From assembly GCA_025937875.1 (NCBI GenBank), contig JAICQM010000003.1, forward strand, positions 1 to 41,259: a DNA stretch of 41,259 nucleotides, written 5' to 3'. The notes beneath the pieces were generated by a model. The model was not told the origin of the DNA, did no database searches, and saw only the letters and a list, made by a program, of their open reading frames with translations. Source of the DNA: Chloroflexota bacterium (GTDB taxonomy: Bacteria > Chloroflexota > Limnocylindria > QHBO01). Both the position numbers and the translations under genes were made by a program. Every line of letters begins with the position of its first letter. Position 1 is the stretch's first letter. Positions 26,590-35,368 of this stretch are shown here, in pieces.

Positions 26590-26933
26590 GACCGCTTGCC
26601 CTCCATCCGCGCCAGCCGATCCTGGATATCGGTCAGCACCAGCATGGTCTCCTCGTCGGAATCGCGCGACTCGGTGCTGCCGCGATGGATGAGGAAGGCG
26701 GTGAAGATTGCCATCGTGAACAGCTGCAGGAACTCCGACTGCCAGTTCTCGAACGTTGCCTGCAGCCAGGGCCAGACGTAGCCGGACGCCCCGAACAGCG
26801 TCGCCGCCTCGCCGTGGGCCTCCTGCCGGCTGGCGAAGTCGACCCAGCCCGTCAGGGCCTGGAGGACCCAGCTCACCACGAAGAGGGCTGCCAGCACCAC
26901 GCTGAGGCCGTAATCCCGCACGAACTTGCCCAT
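26586..26933 (-). CDS. DUF6766-family membrane protein
   Basis: VRDYGLSVVLAALFVVSWVLQALTGW...ATFENWQSEFLQLFTMAIFTAFLIHRGSTESRDSDE; AGGAG upstream. Confidence 0.83.
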   Translation of the reverse strand: MGKFVRDYGLSVVLAALFVVSWVLQALTGWVDFASRQEAHGEAATLFGASGYVWPWLQATFENWQSEFLQLFTMAIFTAFLIHRGSTESRDSDEETMLVLTDIQDRLARMEGKRS

Positions 26934-26998
26934 GTGCATCTCCTGTCTGCGCGACATTCGCGGTCTGCGCGACGCTCGATTGCACACCGTGTGCCGAG

Positions 26999-28681
26999 TC
27001 AGGCCGACGCTGCGGACTCCCCTTCGGGCACCGCATCGCCCGGCGGCTGGGTCGGGATGCGCAGGGTGAAGGTGCTGCCACGGCCCTCCTCGCTTTCGGC
27101 GGTGAGGTCGCCGCCCATGCGGCGCGCCACTTCCCGTGCGCCGCTGAGACCAAGGCCGACGCCAGGCGCCCCCTTGGCCGTCGCGGCACGGTGGAAGCGC
27201 TGGAAGATCAGCGCCAGCTCTCCGGCCGGGATACCGACACCCTCGTCGGTGACCTTGACCGCGGCCTCGTCCGGCGTGGCCTCGACGCTGATCCGCACGG
27301 TGCTCCCCTCGGGGCTGAACTTGATCGCGTTGGAGAGCAGGTTCTCCAGGATGCGCTCGACGCGCGCCGGGTCGGTGAGCGCGATCGCGGGCTCGCGCGA
27401 CCGGTCGAGCACCAGCTCATGCGTCCCGTCCAGCTGGCGGTGCTCGTTGAGCGACCGCTCGACAATCGCGTTGAGGTCGACTGCCTCGGTCACCAACGGG
27501 ATCGGCTGTCCGGCGGTGATGAGCGAGACGTCCATGAGCTCCGACACGAAGTGGGCCATGCGGACGGTCGTCCGCTCCGCACGTTCCAGGAACTCGCCGA
27601 CTCGCTCGGCGCCCTCGAGGCGGCCAATTTGCCGCTGCGAGATCTGAAGGTAGCCGAGGATGGTCGCCAGCGGTGTACGCATGTCGTGCGAGAGCGTCGC
27701 GAGGAACTCGTCCCGCAGGCGAAGCGCCTGGGTCGTCTCGTGCATGAGCCGGGCGTTGTCGACTGCGAGTGCCGCCCGGCGCGCGAGCTCCAAGAGCAGC
27801 GGCAGGTCGTCGGACGAGTATGAGCGCGGGGTCTCTGCCCGCACCAACGACATGGCGCCGAGCACATTGCCGCGGGCGACCAGGGGCAGGATCACGGCCG
27901 AACGAATCCCGAGCGCCCGCATCCGCTCGAGATGCTCGTCGTCCTGAGCGTTCTGCGCGACGATATCGTCGGTCACCCTCTCGATGAGCACCGGCTCACC
28001 GGACCGGGCCACCGCCGCCGGACTGATCGGCGAGTTCGGATCCGGTGGATATCGCATCTGCAGCTCATTGGCCAGCGCCACCTTTGCCGCATCCGCGTGG
28101 GCCACCGCGACCCGGTTGGTGCGCCCGGCGTCGAGCACGTCGACCACGCACCAATCGGCCAGTTCCGGCACGACCGTATCGGCGAGGTCCTGGAGCGTCT
28201 CTCCGTAGTCGGATGACCGACCGAGAACATCGGCCGCATCGGCCAGGACGCGCAGGCTGACCTCACGTTGCTTGAGCTTGGTCACATCCTGGAAGGCGTT
28301 GACGACGTACCTGGCCGAAGCCTCGTTTTGGATGGCAACCGAGCGCACGAGCGACCAGCGCTCGATGCCGCGGGCTCGATCGATGAAATGGATCAGCGCT
28401 TCCGGCGCCTCCTCACCCTCCAGGGCGCGCCGTCCGGGAAGCTGGTCCAGCTGGAGAGCATTGCCGCCCTCGTCGAGAAGCTCGTAGGAGGCCATGACGC
28501 TGGCCAGTGGTGCGGCCAGCAGGGCAGCTGCATCGGGGAACCCCATGAGCTCGGCGGCGGCGCCGTTGGCGTAGACCAACCGCCCATCGGCTCCCTGCAC
28601 GGTGATCGCGTCGCGGGCATGCTGGAGGATCAGCCCCAGGTCGATGTCCCCGACCGAGGCGTCAGCCCGGGGATCAGCCAT
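26999..28681 (-). CDS. PAS-GAF sensor histidine kinase
   Basis: PAS (ILQHARDAITVQGADGRLVYANGAAAELMG), GAF-like region, H-box LATLSHDMRTPLATILGY, N-box ENLLSNAIKFSPEG, G-boxes DEGVGIP, GVGLGLSGAREVARRMGG. Confidence 0.94.
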   Translation of the reverse strand: MADPRADASVGDIDLGLILQHARDAITVQGADGRLVYANGAAAELMGFPDAAALLAAPLASVMASYELLDEGGNALQLDQLPGRRALEGEEAPEALIHFIDRARGIERWSLVRSVAIQNEASARYVVNAFQDVTKLKQREVSLRVLADAADVLGRSSDYGETLQDLADTVVPELADWCVVDVLDAGRTNRVAVAHADAAKVALANELQMRYPPDPNSPISPAAVARSGEPVLIERVTDDIVAQNAQDDEHLERMRALGIRSAVILPLVARGNVLGAMSLVRAETPRSYSSDDLPLLLELARRAALAVDNARLMHETTQALRLRDEFLATLSHDMRTPLATILGYLQISQRQIGRLEGAERVGEFLERAERTTVRMAHFVSELMDVSLITAGQPIPLVTEAVDLNAIVERSLNEHRQLDGTHELVLDRSREPAIALTDPARVERILENLLSNAIKFSPEGSTVRISVEATPDEAAVKVTDEGVGIPAGELALIFQRFHRAATAKGAPGVGLGLSGAREVARRMGGDLTAESEEGRGSTFTLRIPTQPPGDAVPEGESAASA

Positions 28682-29066
28682 GACGGCCCTTCCCGTTCGA
28701 ACCGCCGCAGGCATCCTCGACGATGCCGACGAGACGCCCGAGGTCGATGGGCTTCTGCAGCCAGGCATGGGCGCCCAAGCGCTCCGCTTCCTCCGCGATG
28801 CGGTAGTACGCGGCCACGATGATGAGCGGGAGATGGTCCCAGCGGTCGTTGGCACGCAGCCGTGCGACGAGCTCCCAGCCGCTCATCCGGGGCATGCGAA
28901 GATCGAGGAGCAGGACGCACGGCGTCCACTCCCCGTCCAGGATCTCGAGCGCGTCGACGCCGTCGCGGGCGGCAATCACCTCGAAACCGCCATCCGATAG
29001 CACTTCCTGGTAGATCGTTCGGAGCTCGGGATCATCCTCCACGACGAGGACCGAGCGGTCGGCCAT
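28674..29066 (-). CDS. Response regulator receiver protein, coupled to the histidine kinase
   Basis: VLVVEDDPELRTIYQ, VLLLDLRMPRMSGWEL, IIVAAYYR, LQKPID; 8-nt overlap with kinase start. Confidence 0.9.
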   Translation of the reverse strand: MADRSVLVVEDDPELRTIYQEVLSDGGFEVIAARDGVDALEILDGEWTPCVLLLDLRMPRMSGWELVARLRANDRWDHLPLIIVAAYYRIAEEAERLGAHAWLQKPIDLGRLVGIVEDACGGSNGKGRHG

Positions 29067-29202
29067 GCAGGTCTCCAGTAACACTGGGAGCGGGATAACG
29101 ATTGCGAGCGACGGACGCTGCCCTCCCATTTCCGGCACGTAGCGTGCCAGACGTCACGAATTGCGGGGTGTGCCTACCCGCACGTCGCGAAATCCGCCAT
29201 CA

Positions 29203-30330
29203 CTAATCGCGTCGCAGGTAGGCGCGCAACAGGTCGGCCAGGTCGGGAATCGCGGCGTCACGCATGCGGTACGTGGTCACCCGGCTCCGATCCGTCAGCG
29301 CCTGGACCAGGCCGGCGTCGACCAGCATGGTCAGGTGGTGGCGCACCGTGGAGCGGGGCCAGCCCGTGCGCTCGATCAGGTCGCGCATCGTGTGATCGCT
29401 GTCGCGGACGAGGTACAGCAGCTGCAGCCGCATCTCGTCGGCCAGCGCATTGGCCGTGGCGAGCAGGCGGCCGTGGGCCCCGATCTCGAGCTCGGCTTCC
29501 CCATCGGTATCGGTCTGCTTCTTGGCCGGCCACGCGGAAGCCATGTCCTGCGGATAGAGGTAGGTCAGGGTATCGCGGTGCTCGAGGAAGTACACGTAGG
29601 GCCGCACGATGGTCGAGGTGATGAGCTGCACCCGCCGGACGCCGTCCATCGGCAGCGGGCGCCCGCCGACGAGCTCGGAAGCGGTCGCCAGCGGATCCGC
29701 GGCCCGCGCGATCGTCTCGCGGTCGGTCGCGGCTCGTTCCGCCAGCACGGGCGCCGTCAGCTGCTCCCACGGCGCGTACACCGTGGCCCGCCAGCCGGCG
29801 ATCAGCTCCACCAGCTCGGCGCGCACGGTGGTCGGATCCCGAGCCATCAGGTAGCCGATGGCAGCCTGCCAGCTCGTATCGGAACGGCTCGCCAGCCGCC
29901 GGTAGCGCGCAGCGGCCTCCGATGATCCCGCGGCAGCATCCGCAATCAGCCCGTCGGGAACGGTGCGCAGCACCGGCCGGTTGTGACCGCCCAGGAGCGT
30001 CGTGCGCAGCTCGATGGGATCGACGCGCGACAGGCGCTCGAGCAGGCCATCCACTCCGAGGCCGTCGGTGGCTCCGAGGTCCATGGCCGCCCCCATGACG
30101 TGATCCCAGAACAGGAGGGAGCCTCCGGCGTAAGTACGGATGCGCGTCGCCAACGGACCACCGGTCCGGGCCGCACGACGGAACCAGCTGGTCCCCACGT
30201 CGTAGGAGGGGCGGTGCTCGTCGGGGGCGCAGAACGCGAACACCGTGGCCAGCAGCTCCATCGAGCTGCTGGAGGTCACCTGGACGGCCGCGGCACCAGG
30301 TAGCGCGGGAGCGGGAGTCGTGCGCGCCAT
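29203..30330 (-). CDS. HTH (ArsR-type) transcriptional regulator with long N-terminal sensor-like region
   Basis: C-terminal LADEMRLQLLYLVRDSDHTMRDLIERTGWPRSTVRHHLTMLVDAGLVQALTDRSRVTTYRM. Confidence 0.85.
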   Translation of the reverse strand: MARTTPAPALPGAAAVQVTSSSSMELLATVFAFCAPDEHRPSYDVGTSWFRRAARTGGPLATRIRTYAGGSLLFWDHVMGAAMDLGATDGLGVDGLLERLSRVDPIELRTTLLGGHNRPVLRTVPDGLIADAAAGSSEAAARYRRLASRSDTSWQAAIGYLMARDPTTVRAELVELIAGWRATVYAPWEQLTAPVLAERAATDRETIARAADPLATASELVGGRPLPMDGVRRVQLITSTIVRPYVYFLEHRDTLTYLYPQDMASAWPAKKQTDTDGEAELEIGAHGRLLATANALADEMRLQLLYLVRDSDHTMRDLIERTGWPRSTVRHHLTMLVDAGLVQALTDRSRVTTYRMRDAAIPDLADLLRAYLRRD

Positions 30331-30516
30331 GTGACGCCACGATACCAATCCGGTCCACGCTCGTCCTTCGCCAGAAGGCCAGTTTCTTCGCCACCGCGCA
30401 AGAAAGTTGAACCTATGGCGGGCTTTCTGAGTAGGCACAGTTGCGAGGGTCGGGTGCGCTGCGTGGTCGTGGTGCACCGGCCACTCCACCTACCCCACTC
30501 ATTCAGGAGGAGGTTC

Positions 30517-32181
30517 ATGAGGCGTCTCATTCCCGCCCTCGTGCTCGCCCTGGTCGTCTCCGCGTGTGGCGGCGGCAACCCCGGCGAGAGCCCCGGTGCG
30601 GCCGGCGAGTCCGGCGCACCCCCATCCGATGACGTCGAGCAGGTACTTCGCGTCAACCTGGGCAACGAGCCACCGACGCTCGATCCGACCCTCGCCGAGG
30701 ACAGCGTCGCCATCAACGTGCTGCGCAGCATCACGCGACCGCTGGCCTACTACGACGAGAACCTGGAGGTCGTTCCCGGCCTGGCCGAGAGCTGGGAGAT
30801 CAGCGAGGACGGCCAGACGATCACGTTCACGCTCAAGCAGGGCATCACCTACAGCGACGGCTCGCCAATCGTGGCCGAGGACTTCGTGCGGAGCTGGAAG
30901 CGCCTCGTCGATCCGCGCAATGCGGCGAGCTATGCCTACGTGATGGCCGACGTGGTTGGCGGCGAGGAGCTCCTCGGCGTCGACACCGAGACCGCCACGG
31001 ATGAGGACATCGAGGCCCTGCTCGACGCGTTCGGCGTCAGCGCCCCCGACGAGTCCACCTTCGTGGTCAGCCTGGCCCGGCCCGCGGCGTACTTCGTGTA
31101 CATCACCGCGCTGTGGATGACGGTCCCGCAGCCCGACGGGGCCGAGTTCAGCGAAGCTGACGGCTACGTCGGCAGCGGCCCGATGAAGCTCGTCGAGTGG
31201 GACCACTCGGCGCAGATCGTGCTCGAGCCCAACGAGAACTGGACCGCCGGTCCGGCTCCGACGATCGAGCGCATCGAGATGGCCATGATCCAGGATCCGG
31301 CCGCCGGGCTGGCCGCCTACGAGGCGGGAGAGATCGATGTCTCGCTCGTCCCGACCCAGGAGATCAGTCGCATCCAGGGTGACCCGGTGCTCTCGAACGA
31401 GGTCCTCCAGGGCGACGTCCTGTCCATCTACTACTTCGGCTTCGACCTCAAGGATCCCGAGGGACCCTTCACCAACAGCGTCCTGCTTCGCCAGGCGTTC
31501 AACGAGGCGATCGACAAGGAGACCATGATCGCCACCACGTTCGCCGGGCTCGGTACGCCTGCTCATAGCCTCGTGCCGCCGGGCATGCCCGGGCACCAGG
31601 ACTTCGACCTCTACCCGTACGACCCGGAGAAGGCCAAGGCCGACTTCGACCAGGCGCTGGACGACCTCGGCCTGAGTGCCGATGAGCTGGCCCTGGAGGT
31701 CGGGTTCAACACCGATGCCAACCACGAGGACAAGGTGGCCTTCCTGCAGGAGCAGTGGCGCCAGGCCTTCGGCATCGATGTGACGCCCGCCGGCCTGGAG
31801 TGGGGCGCCTATCTCGATCGGCTCAATACCGATCCGTTCGACATCTTCCGCCTCGGTTGGGGCGCGGACTACCCGCACCCGAACAACTTCCTGACCGACC
31901 TGATGGTCTGTGGCGGCGGCAACAACAACATGGGCTACTGCAACGAGGAGGTCGATGCGCTGCTGCAGGAAGCTGCCGTGGCCCCGACGCTCGAGGAGCA
32001 GCTGCCCCTGTACAACCAGGCCCAGGAGATGATCATGGCCGACGCCCCGATCCTTCCCCTGCGCTTCGGGGCCCAGTTCACGCTCGTGAAGCCGTGGGTC
32101 CAGAACCTGGTTGCCACCGCCCAGGACAGCAATGCCGGTGAGCTCTTCTACGACCAGGTGACCATCGCCGCGCACGACTGA
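30517..32181 (+). CDS. Peptide/oligopeptide ABC transporter substrate-binding lipoprotein (OppA/DppA family)
   Basis: Lipobox LALVVSACGGG; LRVNLGNEPPTLDPTLAEDSVAINVLRSITRPLAYYDENLEVVPGLAESWEIS; strong AGGAGGAGG SD. Confidence 0.94.
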   Translation: MRRLIPALVLALVVSACGGGNPGESPGAAGESGAPPSDDVEQVLRVNLGNEPPTLDPTLAEDSVAINVLRSITRPLAYYDENLEVVPGLAESWEISEDGQTITFTLKQGITYSDGSPIVAEDFVRSWKRLVDPRNAASYAYVMADVVGGEELLGVDTETATDEDIEALLDAFGVSAPDESTFVVSLARPAAYFVYITALWMTVPQPDGAEFSEADGYVGSGPMKLVEWDHSAQIVLEPNENWTAGPAPTIERIEMAMIQDPAAGLAAYEAGEIDVSLVPTQEISRIQGDPVLSNEVLQGDVLSIYYFGFDLKDPEGPFTNSVLLRQAFNEAIDKETMIATTFAGLGTPAHSLVPPGMPGHQDFDLYPYDPEKAKADFDQALDDLGLSADELALEVGFNTDANHEDKVAFLQEQWRQAFGIDVTPAGLEWGAYLDRLNTDPFDIFRLGWGADYPHPNNFLTDLMVCGGGNNNMGYCNEEVDALLQEAAVAPTLEEQLPLYNQAQEMIMADAPILPLRFGAQFTLVKPWVQNLVATAQDSNAGELFYDQVTIAAHD

Positions 32182-32197
32182 CGTCGCGGCTCTCCCA

Positions 32198-32230
32198 GGG
32201 AGGGGCGGGTTCCGACGGCCCGCCTCTCCC
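32198..32230 (+). terminator. Terminator-like hairpin after the substrate-binding protein gene
   Basis: GGGAGGGGCGGG (32198-32209) / CCCGCCTCTCCC (32219-32230), 12 bp with one G-U, 9-nt loop; weak T-tract. Confidence 0.5.
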
Positions 32231-32267
32231 GTCGTTCACGCGTATCCCCGGGGGCTCGGAGGACGGA

Positions 32268-32564
32268 ATGCAGGCACGCGCGGATCGAACCTACCAGACC
32301 CGCGACTTCTACTTCGCGGCCACGCTGTGCGCACTGGGCATGGAGCTCATCGACCTCGATCGCGCCGACCCCCGGCATGCCGGCTTCGTCTTCCGGGACG
32401 ACCGCCGCCGTCGCGAATGGACGCGGCAGTACTTCGCCGGCGAGCTTCGCCTCGACCCGGTCCTGCTGTTCAACTCGTCGCGGGGGCTGAAGCGGGCGGT
32501 CTACGAAACCGGACAGCCGCTCCCGATTCGTGTCATGCCGCGCGAGGCGATGGCGGCCAGCTGA
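32268..32564 (+). CDS. DUF5659-like small protein
   Basis: YQTRDFYFAATLCALGMELIDLDRADPRHAGFVFRDDRRRREWTRQYFAGELRLDPVLLFNSSRGLKRAVYE. Confidence 0.75.
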   Translation: MQARADRTYQTRDFYFAATLCALGMELIDLDRADPRHAGFVFRDDRRRREWTRQYFAGELRLDPVLLFNSSRGLKRAVYETGQPLPIRVMPREAMAAS

Positions 32565-32567
32565 CCG

Positions 32568-35309
32568 TCAGCCCTCCGCCATCAGGCGCCGCCCAGCCTC
32601 GTGGGACGCGGCCGGGCGACCGAACAGGAATCCCTGGCCGAGCTCGCAACCCAGCTCGGCGAGCACCTCCCGCTGCGCTGCGGTCTCGATCCCCTCCGCG
32701 ATCACCCGCAGGCCCAGGGTCCGGCCGAGGTCCAGGATGGCGCTCGCCACGATGCGGTCGTCGGGCCGCGTGTCGATGGTGGAGACGAAGGATCGATCCA
32801 GCTTGAGGATGTCGATGGGCAGGCGGCGGAGGTAGCTGAACGAGCTGTAGCCGGTCCCGAAATCGTCGATCGCGAGCAGGACACCCAGGTTCTTGAGGGC
32901 GCGAAGCTGCGCGATGCGCTCCTCGGTGTCGTCGAGCAGGGCGCTCTCGGTGATTTCCAGCACCAGCGTCCCGGGCGGAAGCTCGTGCTCCACGAGGGCC
33001 CGCCGCACCCGCTCCACGAGCGACGGGTCGCGCAGCTGGGCCACCGACAGGTTGACGCTCATCAGCCGTTGCGCACCACCGGCGGTCTGCCAGCCGCCGT
33101 TCGCGCGCCACGCCACCGCCTGGCGGCAGGCGGTCTCCAGGGCCCAGCGTCCGATGGGCACCAGCAGGCCCGTCTCCTCCGCCGCCGCGAGGAAGGTGGT
33201 GGGGACCAGGGTGCCCTGCTCGGCATGGTTCCAGCGCAGGAGCGCCTCGACGCCGGCGTGCTCGCCCCCCGCCAGTTCCACGATGGGCTGGTACACGACC
33301 TCCAGCTCCCCGCGCTCCAGGGCACGTTCGAGGTCGGTGCGCAGCTGGAGCCGGGCCATGGCCGCTCCGTGCATCGACGGCGCGAAGATCTCGTAGCGGC
33401 CCTTGCCCTTGAGCTTGGCCTGGTACATCGCCACGTCGGCGTTGCGGAGCAGGGCATCGGCATCCTCCACCTCGACGTCGTCCGAGCCGGTGACGGCGAT
33501 ACCGATGCTGGCGCGCATCGCCATCGCGCGTCCGTGCAGGGTGAACGGTTCGCGAAGCGCTTCCAGCACCCGCCTCGCCACGCCTTCGGCGACGCGAACG
33601 GTGACCCGTTCGTCGAGGAGCACCGCGAACTCGTCGCCGCCGACGCGGGCCGCGGTGTCCCCGGCACGCAGGCAATCCACCAGCCGCTGGCCGATGGCGC
33701 CCAGCAGGTCGTCGCCCGCGGCATGGCCGAGCCCGTCGTTGACGGCCTTGAAGTCATCGAGGTCGAGGAAGAGGACGGCAAGCGGCGTCGACGGACCCGT
33801 GCGTCGCGAGCGCCGGTCGAGGGCGTTCTGCAGGCGATCGGTGAAGAGGGCGCGGTTGGCGAGGCCGGTGAGCGGGTCGTGGAACGCCTGATGCTTGAGC
33901 TGCTGTTCCAGCGCACGGCGCTGGGTCACGTCGCGATAGTTGACGACGATGCCGCGGATGGCGGGATCCCCGAGCAGGTTGCGCGCGACCGCCTCGACGT
34001 GGCACCACGTGCCGTCCGCACGGCGCAGGCGATACTCGGCACTCCGTTCGCTGCCGGCCACCGCGACGATCTCGTCGATCAGCTGCGCGACGTAGGCCAC
34101 ATCGTCGGGATGAACCAGGTCGAGCCCGTTGAGGCCGGTCAGCTCGTCGGAGCGGTAGCCCAGCACGCCGCTCACCGCCGGGCTCAGGTAGAGGCAGGTC
34201 CCGTCGGCGGCCATGATCGTGGTCACGTCGCTGGCGTTCTGGACCAGCGAGCGGAAGCGCCGCTCGTTGCGACGGAGCGAGGTCGTCACCCCGGCCAGGC
34301 GGACGAGGACGAGGCCCGTGACCGCGATGGTCGCGATGCCGAGCGGCAGCTTGCCGCCGGGCACCAGCGCGACCTCGCCGGCCAGCATCAACGGACCGAT
34401 GAGCGAGGCGAGCCCGAGCACGGCGAGGCGCCGGGCGCTCAGGCCCGGCTCGCCGATCCGGCCCGCCGCGGCCTCGCTGGCCACGGACGGGTGCAGGGCT
34501 GCCATGGCCAGCGCGACGTACGAGCCCAGCCAGAGCAGGTCGACGGGGTCACCGGAGACGTAGAGGCCGGCGGCCGAGAGCAGGCTGAAGGCGACGTCGG
34601 CGGCCAACATGAGTGCCAGGCTCAGGATGAGCAGGCGCGGGGCGGTGAGGCGTGCCGCCGGCGCGAAGGCGAGGCGGGCCACGATCCCGATCAGGACGAC
34701 GTCCATCACCGGGTAGGCGACCAGCACCAGGCGCTCGAAGGTCCCGATCGCGGGATCGGTGGCGATGGGCTGGATGAGGGCAATCCAGGCAACGATGCCG
34801 AAGCCCACTGCCACGATCGCCGCATCCACCACGCGCGCGTGGCCGGTTCCCGGATGTCGCTCGTGCACGAGCTGGACGCAGGCCAGGCCGATGAGCGGGT
34901 ATCCGGCGAGGTACAGCGCGTCACCCAGCGATGGGAACGGGCTGGTGGCGAGCACCAGCTCGTGGTAGGCCCAGACGGCGTCGCCGGCACTGAAGGCCAG
35001 CTGCCCGGCCGCGATCAGGACCCACGGCAACCAACGAGCGGGCCGATGGCGCTGCAGGCTCCACGCGATGGCGAAGACCGGCAGCAGCCCCATGACTTGG
35101 TAGATCCCGGCCTGGATCGGGGCAGAGCTGACGAGCAGGTACAGGGCCAGCAGCCCGGCCCCCACGAGGCCGATGAGCTGCCAGGGCGCCGGCAATCGCG
35201 AGGTGGGCAGCGCGACCGGCCCGCCGATGGGCAGGCTCCGGGTCGCCGGGTCACGCGTCGTTGCAGCCCTGGTCAACGGCTCCGGGAATGCGGGGTTGGG
35301 TGGGCGCAC
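32568..35309 (-). CDS. Membrane-anchored PAS-GGDEF-EAL cyclic-di-GMP turnover protein
   Basis: N-terminal TM bundle, PAS (RFRSLVQNASDVTTIMAADGTCLYLSPAVSGVLGY), RVGGDEFAVLL, VYQPIVELAGGEHAGVEALLRW, IDDFGTGYSSFSYLRRLPIDILKLDRSFV. Confidence 0.94.
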   Translation of the reverse strand: MRPPNPAFPEPLTRAATTRDPATRSLPIGGPVALPTSRLPAPWQLIGLVGAGLLALYLLVSSAPIQAGIYQVMGLLPVFAIAWSLQRHRPARWLPWVLIAAGQLAFSAGDAVWAYHELVLATSPFPSLGDALYLAGYPLIGLACVQLVHERHPGTGHARVVDAAIVAVGFGIVAWIALIQPIATDPAIGTFERLVLVAYPVMDVVLIGIVARLAFAPAARLTAPRLLILSLALMLAADVAFSLLSAAGLYVSGDPVDLLWLGSYVALAMAALHPSVASEAAAGRIGEPGLSARRLAVLGLASLIGPLMLAGEVALVPGGKLPLGIATIAVTGLVLVRLAGVTTSLRRNERRFRSLVQNASDVTTIMAADGTCLYLSPAVSGVLGYRSDELTGLNGLDLVHPDDVAYVAQLIDEIVAVAGSERSAEYRLRRADGTWCHVEAVARNLLGDPAIRGIVVNYRDVTQRRALEQQLKHQAFHDPLTGLANRALFTDRLQNALDRRSRRTGPSTPLAVLFLDLDDFKAVNDGLGHAAGDDLLGAIGQRLVDCLRAGDTAARVGGDEFAVLLDERVTVRVAEGVARRVLEALREPFTLHGRAMAMRASIGIAVTGSDDVEVEDADALLRNADVAMYQAKLKGKGRYEIFAPSMHGAAMARLQLRTDLERALERGELEVVYQPIVELAGGEHAGVEALLRWNHAEQGTLVPTTFLAAAEETGLLVPIGRWALETACRQAVAWRANGGWQTAGGAQRLMSVNLSVAQLRDPSLVERVRRALVEHELPPGTLVLEITESALLDDTEERIAQLRALKNLGVLLAIDDFGTGYSSFSYLRRLPIDILKLDRSFVSTIDTRPDDRIVASAILDLGRTLGLRVIAEGIETAAQREVLAELGCELGQGFLFGRPAASHEAGRRLMAEG

Positions 35310-35368
35310 CGTAGCCCGCCGGTCCGGCTGGCGGAATGGGCCGATCGGGCTATGCGTAGCATGGCGCC

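Noticed and set aside
30499-32175. 558-aa - strand ORF
   Set aside because: Antisense to the substrate-binding protein; no recognisable domain.
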